Source: Rhodocaloribacter litoris (lineage in GTDB: Bacteria > Bacteroidota > Rhodothermia > Rhodothermales > ISCAR-4553). From it: a stretch of DNA of 64,000 nucleotides. The position numbers and the translations under genes are program-made. The stretch lies in assembly GCF_011682235.2 (NCBI RefSeq), contig NZ_CP076718.1, positions 617,758 to 681,757 on the forward strand, read 5' to 3'. The notes below the pieces were generated by a model that saw only the letters and a list, made by a program, of their open reading frames with translations, was not told where the DNA came from and did no database searches. Below, piece by piece: positions 42,246-51,198 of this stretch (within the stretch, counting starts at the first letter, position 1; the number at the start of each line of letters is the position of its first letter).

Positions 42246-44024
42246 ATGAAGCATCCTGTATCGCCGCGCGTACCGGTTCCGTGCACGGCCGGCGCGGTCC
42301 GGAAGCTGGCTGTCTGCCTGCTGGTGCTGTGGTATGCCTTCCTGCCGGATCCCGGGCAGGCCCAGCAGCGCACCGGCACCACCGGCCTGTTCGACTTCGG
42401 CACGGGCAATCCCGTCGAGTTGCTGCGTCGCCGTCTCACCGAGTCCGTCTTTTCGAGCGCGCTCCTGCCGATGGAAGGGGCCGTCGACTCGTCGGCGTAC
42501 GTCGTGGGGCCGGGAGACTATTTCAGCGTCGTCATCGAGGGGCTGGAGGCCGAGATCCCACCGATCCCGGTGACGGCGGACGGCCAGCTCATCCTGCCCG
42601 ACGTGGGGGGGGTTCCGGTGGCCGGCCTGACGCTGGCCGAGGCCCGGAGCCGGGCCCGCCGGGCGCTGAAGGCCCGTTTCCGGAACGTGGCGGTGAACGT
42701 GTCGCTGGCCCAGCCGCGCCAGTTCTACGTCCACGTCACCGGGGCCGTGCCCGTGCCGGGGCGCTACCTGGCCATGCCGGTGGCCCGTGTCGCCACGGTG
42801 CTCGAGATGGCCTTTGCGGACACCACCCGCACCCCCGTTGGCAACTTCAACTACCGCCCCTCGCTGCGCAACATCACCCTGGTACGCCGGGACGGCACCG
42901 AGCGGCACATCGACCTCTTGCGCTACTTCGTCACCGGCGAGACGGCCCACAACCCGTACCTGAGCGACGGGGACGTCATCTACGTGCCGGCCTACGACCC
43001 GCGCTTCGCCAGCGTCTACGTGGACGGCGAGGTGCCCTTCCCCGGCGCCTACGACCATCACCCGGGGGAGACGGCCGGCGACCTGCTGGCCCTGGCCGCC
43101 GGCAAGGCCGACCCGGCATCGCTCGGCCCGGTACGCCTGACCCGCCGCCACGCCGACGGCACCGTCGAGACCCGCCTGCTGGCGCCGGAAGACCTGTCGA
43201 TCGTCCTCCAGCCGCGGGACCACCTCTCCATCGGCACGGCCCGCCTCCCGGGCGGCACGGCCACCATCGAGGGCTTCGTCCATCACCCCGGCACCTATCC
43301 CATCGAGCAGGGACGCACCACCGTGCAGGACCTCATCGCGCTCGCCGGCGGGCTGCGCCCGGAGGCCTCCGTCCGCATGGCCTACCTCGAACGCATCGTC
43401 CTGCCCGAGCCCACCCCGAAACGCTTCACCCAGAACCGCTTCGAGCTGCGCCCCCCGCCCCCGGTCGTCGTTCCCCGGGATTCGGTGGAGATCCTGCAGC
43501 GCCTCCGCATGGCCGACCTCGACTTTCTCAGCCGGGCCTATTTCGCCCGGGAGCTTCGCCTGCAGAACCGGGTCTCCGTCAGCCTGGTGGACCTGCTCGA
43601 GGAGCGAACCGACCCGGTCTACCTGCGCGACGGGGACCGCCTGGTGGTACCGCGCGACGAGCAGACGGTGTACGTCTTCGGGCAGGTGGTGCGCCCCGGC
43701 TTCGTGGCCTACGTGCCCGGCAAGGACGCCCGCTATTACATCGAAGCCGCCGGGGGGGCCGGCCCGCTGGCCGCCAGGGCCTACGTGGTCGACGGCGCCA
43801 CCGGAGCCTACGTCCCGGCCGACCAGGCCAGGATCGAGTCCGGCGACCTGATCTTCCTCGACCGCAAGCAGGACATCGCCGACTCGCCCGAGATGCAGCG
43901 GCTGGTTCTGGAAGAGGGGCGCTTCCGTGCCGACGCCCGCATCCGCACCGTCCAGACGATCCTCCAGACCGCGGGCACCATCGCCTCGCTCGTGGCGTTG
44001 ATCGTCACGATCAGCCGAAATTAG
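42246..44024 (+). CDS. Polysaccharide export protein (Wza-like, SLBB domains)
   Basis: From ATG 42246 (592 residues): a signal peptide (KLAVCLLVLWYAFLPDPGQA), a Poly_export domain (YVVGPGDYFSVVIEGLEAEI, PVTADGQLILPDVGGVPVAG) and several SLBB domains (VHVTGAVPVPGRYL, VYVDGEVPFPGAYD, IEGFVHHPGTYPI, VYVFGQVVRPGFVAYV). A C-terminal hydrophobic helix (TAGTIASLVALIVTI) suggests an outer-membrane insertion or anchor segment. It probably forms the outer-membrane and periplasmic export channel for capsule or exopolysaccharide. No lipobox Cys is obvious. It is the first gene of the operon. Confidence 0.9.
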   Translation: MKHPVSPRVPVPCTAGAVRKLAVCLLVLWYAFLPDPGQAQQRTGTTGLFDFGTGNPVELLRRRLTESVFSSALLPMEGAVDSSAYVVGPGDYFSVVIEGLEAEIPPIPVTADGQLILPDVGGVPVAGLTLAEARSRARRALKARFRNVAVNVSLAQPRQFYVHVTGAVPVPGRYLAMPVARVATVLEMAFADTTRTPVGNFNYRPSLRNITLVRRDGTERHIDLLRYFVTGETAHNPYLSDGDVIYVPAYDPRFASVYVDGEVPFPGAYDHHPGETAGDLLALAAGKADPASLGPVRLTRRHADGTVETRLLAPEDLSIVLQPRDHLSIGTARLPGGTATIEGFVHHPGTYPIEQGRTTVQDLIALAGGLRPEASVRMAYLERIVLPEPTPKRFTQNRFELRPPPPVVVPRDSVEILQRLRMADLDFLSRAYFARELRLQNRVSVSLVDLLEERTDPVYLRDGDRLVVPRDEQTVYVFGQVVRPGFVAYVPGKDARYYIEAAGGAGPLAARAYVVDGATGAYVPADQARIESGDLIFLDRKQDIADSPEMQRLVLEEGRFRADARIRTVQTILQTAGTIASLVALIVTISRN

Positions 44025-44035
44025 AACCGCACGCG

Positions 44036-45268
44036 ATGGAGACGCACACGGCACAACGCATCGAAGGCGACACGCTCCCTGCCGGCAGGCACGAACAGGC
44101 ACGGCGTGAGCGGGCCGAGAACAACCTCTGGGACACGCTGGGGACGCTCTACCGCTGGCGCCGCTTCATCGCCGGCGTTACCGGCACCGTGGCCGTCCTC
44201 TCGGTCGTCATCAGCCTGCTCCTGCCCAACTGGTACCGGGCCGAAGCCCGGCTGCTCCTGCCCGAAAGCGGCGGCGCCAGCGGGCTGGCCTCCGCCATCC
44301 TGGGGAACCTCTCCTCGGCCGCCCGCTCCCTCATCGGCGGTGCCGGCGGGGACTATACCCGCTACCTCGCCATCCTCAGCAGCCGCACCACGTTCGAAAA
44401 CGTCATCGACCGCTTCGATCTGATCCGGGTCTACGAACTCGAAGGCAAGCAGACCCCCCGCGAGGATGCCATCAAGACCCTTGGGCAAAACGTCGAGTTC
44501 GTCATCGACAACGAATACGAGTTCCTCTCGATCGAAGTGCTCGACAAGGACCCGGAGCGGGCGGCGGCCATGGCCAACTTCTTCGTCGAGGAGCTGAACC
44601 GGCGCAACGCCGAGCTCTCGTCGCAGACGGCGGGCAGCTTCCGGCGGTATGTGGAGCTGCGCTACGACGAGTCCCGGCGGATGCGGGACGCCCTCCTCGA
44701 CTCGCTCGCGGCGTTCCAGCGACGCTACGGGGTCTATGACCTGCAGGCCCAGACGGAGGCTTTCTTCGACCAGCTGGCCCAGCTTCGCGCCAGCGCGCTG
44801 CAACTGGAGATCCAGTATGAAGCCTTCCGCGAACAACTGGGACCGGAGAACCCGCAGGTGCAACGCCTGGGCGAGCTGGTCCAGGCGGCCCAGCGCAAGT
44901 ACCGCGAGGCGCTGGCCGGCCGCGAGCAGGTGCTGCCCGTCTCGCAGGAAGAGGCCCCGCAGATGATCCGGCAGTACGCCAACCTGGAGATGGAGCGTAT
45001 CATCCAGGAGCGGATCCTGGAGCTGGTGGCCCCCCTGCTGGAGCAGGCCCGGTTCGAGGAGCAGCAACGGGTCGAGGCCGTGCAGGTGGTGGATCCGGCC
45101 GTGCCGCCCGAGCGCAAGGCCAAGCCGAAACGCTCGATCATCTGCATCGCGGCCACGCTGTCGGCCTTCATCCTGGCCGTCGTGTTCGTGCTCGTCTACA
45201 CCTGGTGGCAGCGCAACCACGCGTATTTCGCCCGCCGCCTGCGCGACGCCGCCGCCCCGTCCTCATGA
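44036..45268 (+). CDS. Wzz-type chain-length determinant protein
   Basis: 410 residues with the Wzz layout: TM1 (RFIAGVTGTVAVLSVVISLL) near residue 50, a large periplasmic region with long coiled coils (QLRASALQLEIQYEAFREQL), and TM2 (SIICIAATLSAFILAVVFVL) near residue 375. The segment VVDPAVPPERKAKPKR before TM2 is the typical Pro-rich motif. It controls polymer length with the export channel. There is no C-terminal tyrosine kinase domain. The ATG 44036 start lies 11 bases after the exporter stop. Its stop overlaps the next start (ATGA at 45265). Confidence 0.9.
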   Translation: METHTAQRIEGDTLPAGRHEQARRERAENNLWDTLGTLYRWRRFIAGVTGTVAVLSVVISLLLPNWYRAEARLLLPESGGASGLASAILGNLSSAARSLIGGAGGDYTRYLAILSSRTTFENVIDRFDLIRVYELEGKQTPREDAIKTLGQNVEFVIDNEYEFLSIEVLDKDPERAAAMANFFVEELNRRNAELSSQTAGSFRRYVELRYDESRRMRDALLDSLAAFQRRYGVYDLQAQTEAFFDQLAQLRASALQLEIQYEAFREQLGPENPQVQRLGELVQAAQRKYREALAGREQVLPVSQEEAPQMIRQYANLEMERIIQERILELVAPLLEQARFEEQQRVEAVQVVDPAVPPERKAKPKRSIICIAATLSAFILAVVFVLVYTWWQRNHAYFARRLRDAAAPSS

Positions 45269-46689
45269 ATGCTTCCGCGCTCACCCCCGAGACGCTCGGC
45301 GCCCGGGGCCGCTTTGCGCTGTGGAGCGGCCTGGCGTTCGGGCTGCTGCTCGTGCTCTACCTGACCTGGAGCGCCCCGGACCTGGTCGCTTTCCTGCCGG
45401 TCGTGCTGCTGGGGCTGCTCTGGTTATGGTGGCTGGGAAAAAACACGACACGTTTCCTGTACTTCACCCTGGCCGCGTTCGTCCTGGTGGCCCGGTACAA
45501 GGAAGGGTTTCAGGTTGAGGAAATATTCTACGGTCTACTGTATCTCGGTTTTCTGGGCTACTGGTTCACAAGTCGCTTCTTCTTCTACCGCGATCCAGTC
45601 CTCCAGACCACGACCGACTGGTCGCTCTGGCTCTTTTTGATCTACGTAACCCTCTCCTTTCCTTTCACCTTTTTACATGGCGGCGATGGTACCGTGATGC
45701 TCAGCGAGTGGCTGTCGCTCAGCATGCTGGCCTTCTATTTTCCCGTCAAAGAGGCCTGCTCACGCCGTGCGTCGTCTCTACGCCACTTCTTCATCATCCT
45801 TGCATGGATCGGCTTTTTCATCGCACTGCGCAACCTGTATGAATACTGGCTCGGCTTCCGGAGTGCAACGGCCCTGTGGCAAATTGCAGGCGGCAGGGTC
45901 ACAGAAAACGAACATGTACTCATGATGATGAGCCTGGCGTGCCTGGCACTTTTCCTGGGTGTGCAGCATTACCGGAGAAAAATACCTCTACTGCTTGTAT
46001 TCATTTTTTTATTCACCGGCGTAGTCATCGGCCAGAGCCGGGCGCTCTGGATCTCGTTTGCCCTGGGAACCTTTGTCATCTTTATCCTGATAGATCGCAA
46101 ACGAAAAGCTCAGCTTTTTCTTATCATCCTATCAGGCATAACCGTATTCGTTCTACTGGGTATTCTTTTGTTTGACGACTTCTTTTCCCTGGTCGTACTG
46201 GGATTGATCAACCGCCTCGGTTCACTCGAAACGGCAACTACGGCAGACATTTCTCTCGTAAACAGGTTCATAGAAATGAAAGCCGTCTGGGATTATATCC
46301 TGCACAATCCGATTCTCGGATATGGGCTCGGAGTACCCTATCACTACTACAGCATCGTATATGAATTCACCCACGAAACCTCTTTCATACATAACGGCTA
46401 TCTGGGGGCTCTGTACCGGCATGGACTCACCGGTGCTTCGCTGCTTTTCTTTTTCTATTTCAGTACCATATGGCAAGCCCTTCGCCTCTGGCGCCAAGCC
46501 AACCTGCCGTTCCTGCCACGAATCACGGGCCTGATCGTCGTTGCCGCTTTCACCGCAGAGGCCCTGGTGGCCAACACCGAGAACCCGTTCACCAACTCGG
46601 ATCGCACGCTTATGATCGGTATACTCGGCGGGTTGGTCGCCGGAATAAGGGAACGGGCATCCAAAGCGGCTGACCCGATCGAGTCTTGA
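45265..46689 (+). CDS. O-antigen ligase/polymerase-like membrane protein
   Basis: 474 residues with about twelve membrane helices and a larger periplasmic loop in the second half containing MKAVWDYILHNPILGYGLGV and SFIHNGYLGALYRHGL, the WaaL/Wzy_C hallmark region. It would join or polymerise O-antigen or exopolysaccharide units at the periplasmic face of the inner membrane. The ATG overlaps the Wzz stop (ATGA), so translation is coupled. From about 45430 the DNA is clearly AT-richer than the window average, suggesting acquisition or weaker codon adaptation of the core genes. Confidence 0.88.
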   Translation: MNASALTPETLGARGRFALWSGLAFGLLLVLYLTWSAPDLVAFLPVVLLGLLWLWWLGKNTTRFLYFTLAAFVLVARYKEGFQVEEIFYGLLYLGFLGYWFTSRFFFYRDPVLQTTTDWSLWLFLIYVTLSFPFTFLHGGDGTVMLSEWLSLSMLAFYFPVKEACSRRASSLRHFFIILAWIGFFIALRNLYEYWLGFRSATALWQIAGGRVTENEHVLMMMSLACLALFLGVQHYRRKIPLLLVFIFLFTGVVIGQSRALWISFALGTFVIFILIDRKRKAQLFLIILSGITVFVLLGILLFDDFFSLVVLGLINRLGSLETATTADISLVNRFIEMKAVWDYILHNPILGYGLGVPYHYYSIVYEFTHETSFIHNGYLGALYRHGLTGASLLFFFYFSTIWQALRLWRQANLPFLPRITGLIVVAAFTAEALVANTENPFTNSDRTLMIGILGGLVAGIRERASKAADPIES

Positions 46690-46700
46690 CGCCCGGCCTT

Positions 46701-47978
46701 ATGCGTTCTCACATTTTAAAGAACATAACGTGGCTGGGGGCTGCAAGCCTGGCGGTAAAGCCTTTCTGGATCTTCTTTCTTGTCTCACTCAGCCCGCGCC
46801 TGCTGGGCACCTACGAATACGGCGTCCTGTCGGCGGCCCTGGCCCTGGCTACGATGGCCGGCTCGTTCTCTGACCTCGGCATGTCCCAGTACACGCTTCG
46901 GGAAGTAGCCCGGCATCCCGAGCACGCCGGCACTTTTTTCTCCAACTTTATCCCGCTCCGAAGCACGCTTCTCTTTGCCGGCATCCTGGTCGCCGTGATC
47001 GCGGCCTATCTGATGCATTACACCCCCGACGGACTGCTTGCGGTCGTCTTCGCCGGTTTTTACTGGTCGATGGAAAACCTGCTCTATTACGTACGGGTCT
47101 ACTTTCGTGCCTTCGAAATCCTGCGCGTCGAGGCCATTTCGACGGTACTGGAAAAGGCCATCGTCATTGCGTGCGGCACCCTTATGCTCTGGCAAACCCG
47201 GCAGGCTACCTGGACCCTGGCCGGCATGGCCACCGGGATGGCCTTCGTCACCACGGTCAACCTCGTCTGGGTGGCCCGCCACCTTGCCCCTTTCCGTCTT
47301 CGAGCTTTTACCTTTTCCTTTCTGCGACCGACGCTCCCGGCCATGATTCCGCTCGGGATCGCGGGCTTTCTGACCGTTTTCTATACCCGCACCGACCTCG
47401 TCATGATCGAGGTCATGCTGGGGGAGGTCCCGACCGGCCAGTACGCCCAGGCCTACCGCATCCTGCAAGCCCTGGGCCTCATCCCCTTTGTGGTGGCCTA
47501 CAGCGCCCTTTTCCCGCGCCTGTCGGCCACCTACCAGGAAACCAACCCGTCCGCTTTTCGGCGGCTGTTATACCAGGGCCTGGCAGGCCTGGGCGGAACC
47601 GGGATGCTCACAGCCCTGGCGCTGACGTGGCTGGCCCCGTTCATCATCCACCTGCTGGTGCCCGATCCCGGCTTCGCGCCCGCCATCCAGACGCTCCGCA
47701 TCCTGGCATGGACCTTTCCGTTCACCTGCCTGAGTAGCCTGTTCTACGTGGCCTTCATCTCGATGAATCGTCATCGTCTCCCCATTCTGACCCTGGCCTT
47801 GGCCACCCTGTTGAACATAGGGGCCAACGTTCTGGTAATTCCACGTTACGGCATCGACGGCGCGGCGCTGGTAACGGTCCTGTCGGAAGTGTTCATAACG
47901 GCGGTATACGCCACCTACTACGCCTTTTTCATGCCCTGGCCGGCATACTCCCCCAGACCCTTCGACACGCATCTTTGA
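46701..47978 (+). CDS. Wzx-like flippase (polysaccharide biosynthesis protein)
   Basis: 425 residues with about twelve to fourteen helices in the MATE-like/Wzx pattern: N-terminus ILKNITWLGAASLAVKPFWI, LLGTYEYGVLSAALALATMA, and FYTRTDLVMIEVMLGEVPTG, a conserved mid-protein motif of the family. It moves undecaprenyl-linked sugar units across the inner membrane. ATG 46701 is preferred; a non-ATG start at 46686 would overlap the ligase stop. Moderately low GC, like the previous gene. Confidence 0.9.
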   Translation: MRSHILKNITWLGAASLAVKPFWIFFLVSLSPRLLGTYEYGVLSAALALATMAGSFSDLGMSQYTLREVARHPEHAGTFFSNFIPLRSTLLFAGILVAVIAAYLMHYTPDGLLAVVFAGFYWSMENLLYYVRVYFRAFEILRVEAISTVLEKAIVIACGTLMLWQTRQATWTLAGMATGMAFVTTVNLVWVARHLAPFRLRAFTFSFLRPTLPAMIPLGIAGFLTVFYTRTDLVMIEVMLGEVPTGQYAQAYRILQALGLIPFVVAYSALFPRLSATYQETNPSAFRRLLYQGLAGLGGTGMLTALALTWLAPFIIHLLVPDPGFAPAIQTLRILAWTFPFTCLSSLFYVAFISMNRHRLPILTLALATLLNIGANVLVIPRYGIDGAALVTVLSEVFITAVYATYYAFFMPWPAYSPRPFDTHL

Positions 47979-48005
47979 CCCTTGTTGTCTGCCTCCTTTC
48001 GACAT

Positions 48006-49190
48006 ATGCCCGGCATGGAATCGCCCATATTCTATTTCCCCCGCATGCTCCCCTTCAATTACCGCGTAGCGGTGCTGGAGCGGTTGAACGAACGTCTCGG
48101 GGGGCGCCTGATCGTGTGCTCCGGGCAGGCCCCGGAGGCAACCGCCCTGCAATCGATCACCGACGAGGAGCAGCGGGGCTACCGGGTTATTCACCTGCGG
48201 AACCTGTGGTGGCGCGGGGAGAAGGTACACGCCCAATGCTTTGGACGGGCCTTTCGGGAAGGCGGCAGGCCGTCCGTGATCATGGCCGAGGAATCCCCCC
48301 GTACCTTAACCCAGCCCTGGTTGCTGCGCTACGCAAGGCGCCATGGAATCGGGCGCGTGCTCTGGGGACACTTTTCGTCGAACAACCGCCCCTTTTCGCC
48401 GGAGAACCGGGCGGATCGCTACCGCATCTGGCTGGCCCGCCAGGCCGAGGCCGTGGTATGCTACACCGAAGAGATCGCGGATCTCCTGCGCCCGTTCATA
48501 CCGGCAGAACGCCTTTTCGTGGCCCGCAACACCCTGGACACGGACACGCTCTTCGCGCTTTACGACCACCTGGCCGCCGAAGGGAAAGCCCGCGTACGTC
48601 GCCGCCTGAACCTCCCCGAGGATCACCCGGTGCTCGTTTTCATTGGCCGGCTGATCCCGGAAAAGGGCACCGGCCTGCTGCTCGACGTCTTCTCGGCCCT
48701 GCAGGCCCGGAGACCGGCCCACTTGCTCATCATCGGCGACGGGCCGGACCGCACGGCCATGGAAGAACGCGTGCGGAAGGACCACATTGAAAACGTCCGC
48801 TTCCTCGGTGCCATGAAGACATGGGAAGCGTCCGCCCCCTACCTTTTCGCCGCAGACGTGATGTTTCAGCCGGGCTATCTGGGCCTTTCGGTCAACCACG
48901 CCTTCGCCTTTGGCGTACCCGTGGTGTCGCAGGCCGCACCGCCCGACGGCCGCCGCTTCCACAGCCCGGAGATCGCTTTCGTGAAGCCGGGCCGCAATGG
49001 CATGCTCGCGGAACACGGCAATCCGGCGGCGCTGCTGGCCGCGCTCGAGACGGTGCTCGACCAGCAGGCGCGCTTTTCACACGAGGCGCTCGCGTATGCC
49101 CGCTCCCATCTGACCCTCACCCAGATGGTCGACGGCCTCGAAGCCGCCATCCGCTACGCCGAAGACCCCGCCCATCATCTTTCCGCCTGA
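48006..49190 (+). CDS. Glycosyltransferase family 4-type protein
   Basis: About 394 residues with a GT-B fold. The C-terminal half carries the GT4 signature: VLVFIGRLIPEKGTGLLLDV, HLLIIGDGPDRTAMEERV, NVRFLGAM, and QPGYLGLSVNHAFAFGVPVV with the nucleotide-sugar-binding acidic region shifted (SPEIAFVKPGRNGML). It transfers a sugar from a nucleotide donor to a lipid-linked acceptor in the polysaccharide pathway; donor and linkage are unknown. The start is ATG 48006 (MPGMESPIF), with a second ATG four codons on. Confidence 0.88.
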   Translation: MPGMESPIFYFPRMLPFNYRVAVLERLNERLGGRLIVCSGQAPEATALQSITDEEQRGYRVIHLRNLWWRGEKVHAQCFGRAFREGGRPSVIMAEESPRTLTQPWLLRYARRHGIGRVLWGHFSSNNRPFSPENRADRYRIWLARQAEAVVCYTEEIADLLRPFIPAERLFVARNTLDTDTLFALYDHLAAEGKARVRRRLNLPEDHPVLVFIGRLIPEKGTGLLLDVFSALQARRPAHLLIIGDGPDRTAMEERVRKDHIENVRFLGAMKTWEASAPYLFAADVMFQPGYLGLSVNHAFAFGVPVVSQAAPPDGRRFHSPEIAFVKPGRNGMLAEHGNPAALLAALETVLDQQARFSHEALAYARSHLTLTQMVDGLEAAIRYAEDPAHHLSA

Positions 49191-49201
49191 GACGCCGCCC
49201 T

Positions 49202-50167
49202 ATGCCCTCCCCCCTCGTTTTCATTCATCAAGGATTCAGCGACTATCTGCCCTTCACGCTCCGGCAAGCCCGCGCCGCCGACCCGGAAAACGACATATAC
49301 CTTCTGGGCAATGCGGCCAATGCACGATTTCCCTTCCTTCACCACGTCGACGCCGCACAGTTCGCCGGTGCCACCCGGGCTTTTGCCCAAGTCTACCGGC
49401 ATCACTCGACCAACCGATACGACTTCGAACTGGTCTGCTTTCAGCGCTGGTTTCTGCTGCGCGCCTTCATGCGGTCGGCTGGCCTGGAGACGGCCTTCGT
49501 TCTGGATTCAGACGTCATGCTCTATGCAAGCGCCCGTGTTCTTGACGCCCGGCATATCGACGGGCAATCCCTGGGCCTGTGCCTCCCCGAGATGCAGACC
49601 GCGTATCGCTGGGCGGCCTTCCCCCATGTCTCCTACTGGACGCAAGCCACAATTGACCGTTTCTGCGACTTCCTGATGGACGTGTATACCCGGCCCGAAG
49701 CCTTCGCCCCCTTTCAGGAAAAATGGCAGTACCATCTTCGAAACGGCCTTCCCGGTGGACTCTGCGACATGACGGCCCTCTACCGCTTCGCGCTCGAACA
49801 TGGCCTGGACCGAACCGCCAACTTTCTGAAGGTCTCCAACGACACGACGGTCGATCTCAACCTCAACACGCCTGAAAACGAAATCCCCGACGCTTACGAG
49901 ATGGCCGGTTCCATCAAACGCCTCGACTGGTCCGCCTCCCCCTATCCCCGGGGCCATCATCGCCGGCTCGGCCGTCCCGTCGATTTTCTGGCCCTGCACT
50001 GCCAGGGAAGCGCCAAGCTCCACATACCGGTCTTTTATCGCGGCCCCCGCTTTCGCGGGCAAAGCCGCCGGCACTTCATGGTCACGGTCCACTACCGGTT
50101 GCGCCCGCTGGCTACGCGCCTCGCCCATCCCCTACGACGCCGGCAAGCCTACCGGCGTGGCACGTGA
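49202..50167 (+). CDS. GT-A-like glycosyltransferase of polysaccharide locus
   Basis: 321 residues starting MPSPLVFIHQGFSDYLPFTL. The motif ETAFVLDSDVMLYASAR contains a DSD triplet, as in the DxD of GT-A enzymes, and LVCFQRWFLLRAFMRSAG precedes it. The fold and context point to a nucleotide-sugar transferase, but I do not recognise a named family. It follows the GT4 gene by 11 bases and overlaps the end of the convergent methyltransferase gene by 19 bases. No signal or helix is visible, so it is cytoplasmic. Confidence 0.75.
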   Translation: MPSPLVFIHQGFSDYLPFTLRQARAADPENDIYLLGNAANARFPFLHHVDAAQFAGATRAFAQVYRHHSTNRYDFELVCFQRWFLLRAFMRSAGLETAFVLDSDVMLYASARVLDARHIDGQSLGLCLPEMQTAYRWAAFPHVSYWTQATIDRFCDFLMDVYTRPEAFAPFQEKWQYHLRNGLPGGLCDMTALYRFALEHGLDRTANFLKVSNDTTVDLNLNTPENEIPDAYEMAGSIKRLDWSASPYPRGHHRRLGRPVDFLALHCQGSAKLHIPVFYRGPRFRGQSRRHFMVTVHYRLRPLATRLAHPLRRRQAYRRGT

Positions 50168-51015
50168 GCCTTCCTCCGGGCACGCACGAAAAGGGACCGA
50201 AACGGTCCGGTGTTGGGACGCGTCACAGGCCGTCCCAGCACCCGCTTGACGACGTTCTTGACGACACGCAGGGGCAAGGGGTCCAGGAGAAAGTACCGGT
50301 ATCGATGCACCTGCACCATTTCGAATCCCAGGCGATCAAACAGGCCGCGGACGTGCCGCTCTCCGGCAAAGACGAGATGGTCCGGCAGGCACAGTGCATC
50401 CGGATATTCCTCCCTGCGCACATCCGCCCCGTTCCCGGTCACAAGGACGATCTCCCCATCGGGTTCGAGACGCCGGGTGAGCTCTCCGAGAAAAGCGGCC
50501 GGGTCGGGCAGATGCGAGAAGACATTGATGAGCGAGATGACGTCATACGTTTCGTGCACTTCGCTGAGCGTTCGGGCCGACACGTACAATCCGTGCCGCC
50601 GGGCCACCTCCACCTTGGGCAAACAGGGTTCGATCCCTTCAAGGCGGGAAGCAGGGTGCACGAGATTCTCCAGTGCGGCCAGCAACTCTCCAAACCCGGC
50701 CCCCACATCCAGCCAGCGTACCGGGCGAGCACGCAGTTCATGCTCGGGATACAGCGCGGCCATCCGCTTCCTGAACATGCGCACCTTGTCACGGCGAAAA
50801 CCTATCCTGCTCACCACGTTGACCGTCCCGCGCTCCGTGGTGTGAATACCCGTCTGCGCCGCCTCATCGATGGCGTCGAGCGGGGGGCGCGGGTTGACGT
50901 AAACGAAGCCGCACGGCCGACATTGCACGGCCGTGTAGCCGGCTTCCTCGCCCCAGGGGGCCGCGTCATCCGCCCCGCAGTATGGACAAGCGATCCACTC
51001 CAGTGTAGCAATCAT
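50149..51015 (-). CDS. SAM-dependent methyltransferase with zinc-ribbon N-terminus
   Basis: 288 residues. The N-terminus (CPYCGADDAAPW, then CRPCGFVYVNPRP) is a zinc-finger-like segment common in sugar C- or N-methyltransferases. The class I SAM domain follows with WLDVGAGFGELLAALE as motif I, YDVISLINVFSHLPDPAAFL and LEPDGEIVLVTGNG. It probably modifies a sugar residue of the polysaccharide, though the substrate is unknown. It is the only minus-strand gene in the locus and overlaps the 3' end of its neighbour. Confidence 0.88.
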   Translation of the reverse strand: MIATLEWIACPYCGADDAAPWGEEAGYTAVQCRPCGFVYVNPRPPLDAIDEAAQTGIHTTERGTVNVVSRIGFRRDKVRMFRKRMAALYPEHELRARPVRWLDVGAGFGELLAALENLVHPASRLEGIEPCLPKVEVARRHGLYVSARTLSEVHETYDVISLINVFSHLPDPAAFLGELTRRLEPDGEIVLVTGNGADVRREEYPDALCLPDHLVFAGERHVRGLFDRLGFEMVQVHRYRYFLLDPLPLRVVKNVVKRVLGRPVTRPNTGPFRSLFVRARRKAHVPRR

Positions 51016-51198
51016 GAACCTGTGCTGGATCCTTTCAGAAAAACGGCCCGGGGCCTGAACCTGACCGGCATCGACCGGTTCATGCAGCGACGCTGAAACC
51101 TCCTGCGGCTCACCGTGCCCGCTATCAATCTAACGCACCCTGCCTGCAATATCATCCGGTCCGACCGTTAAACGCATCGACTTCAAGCGACCCCGCCC

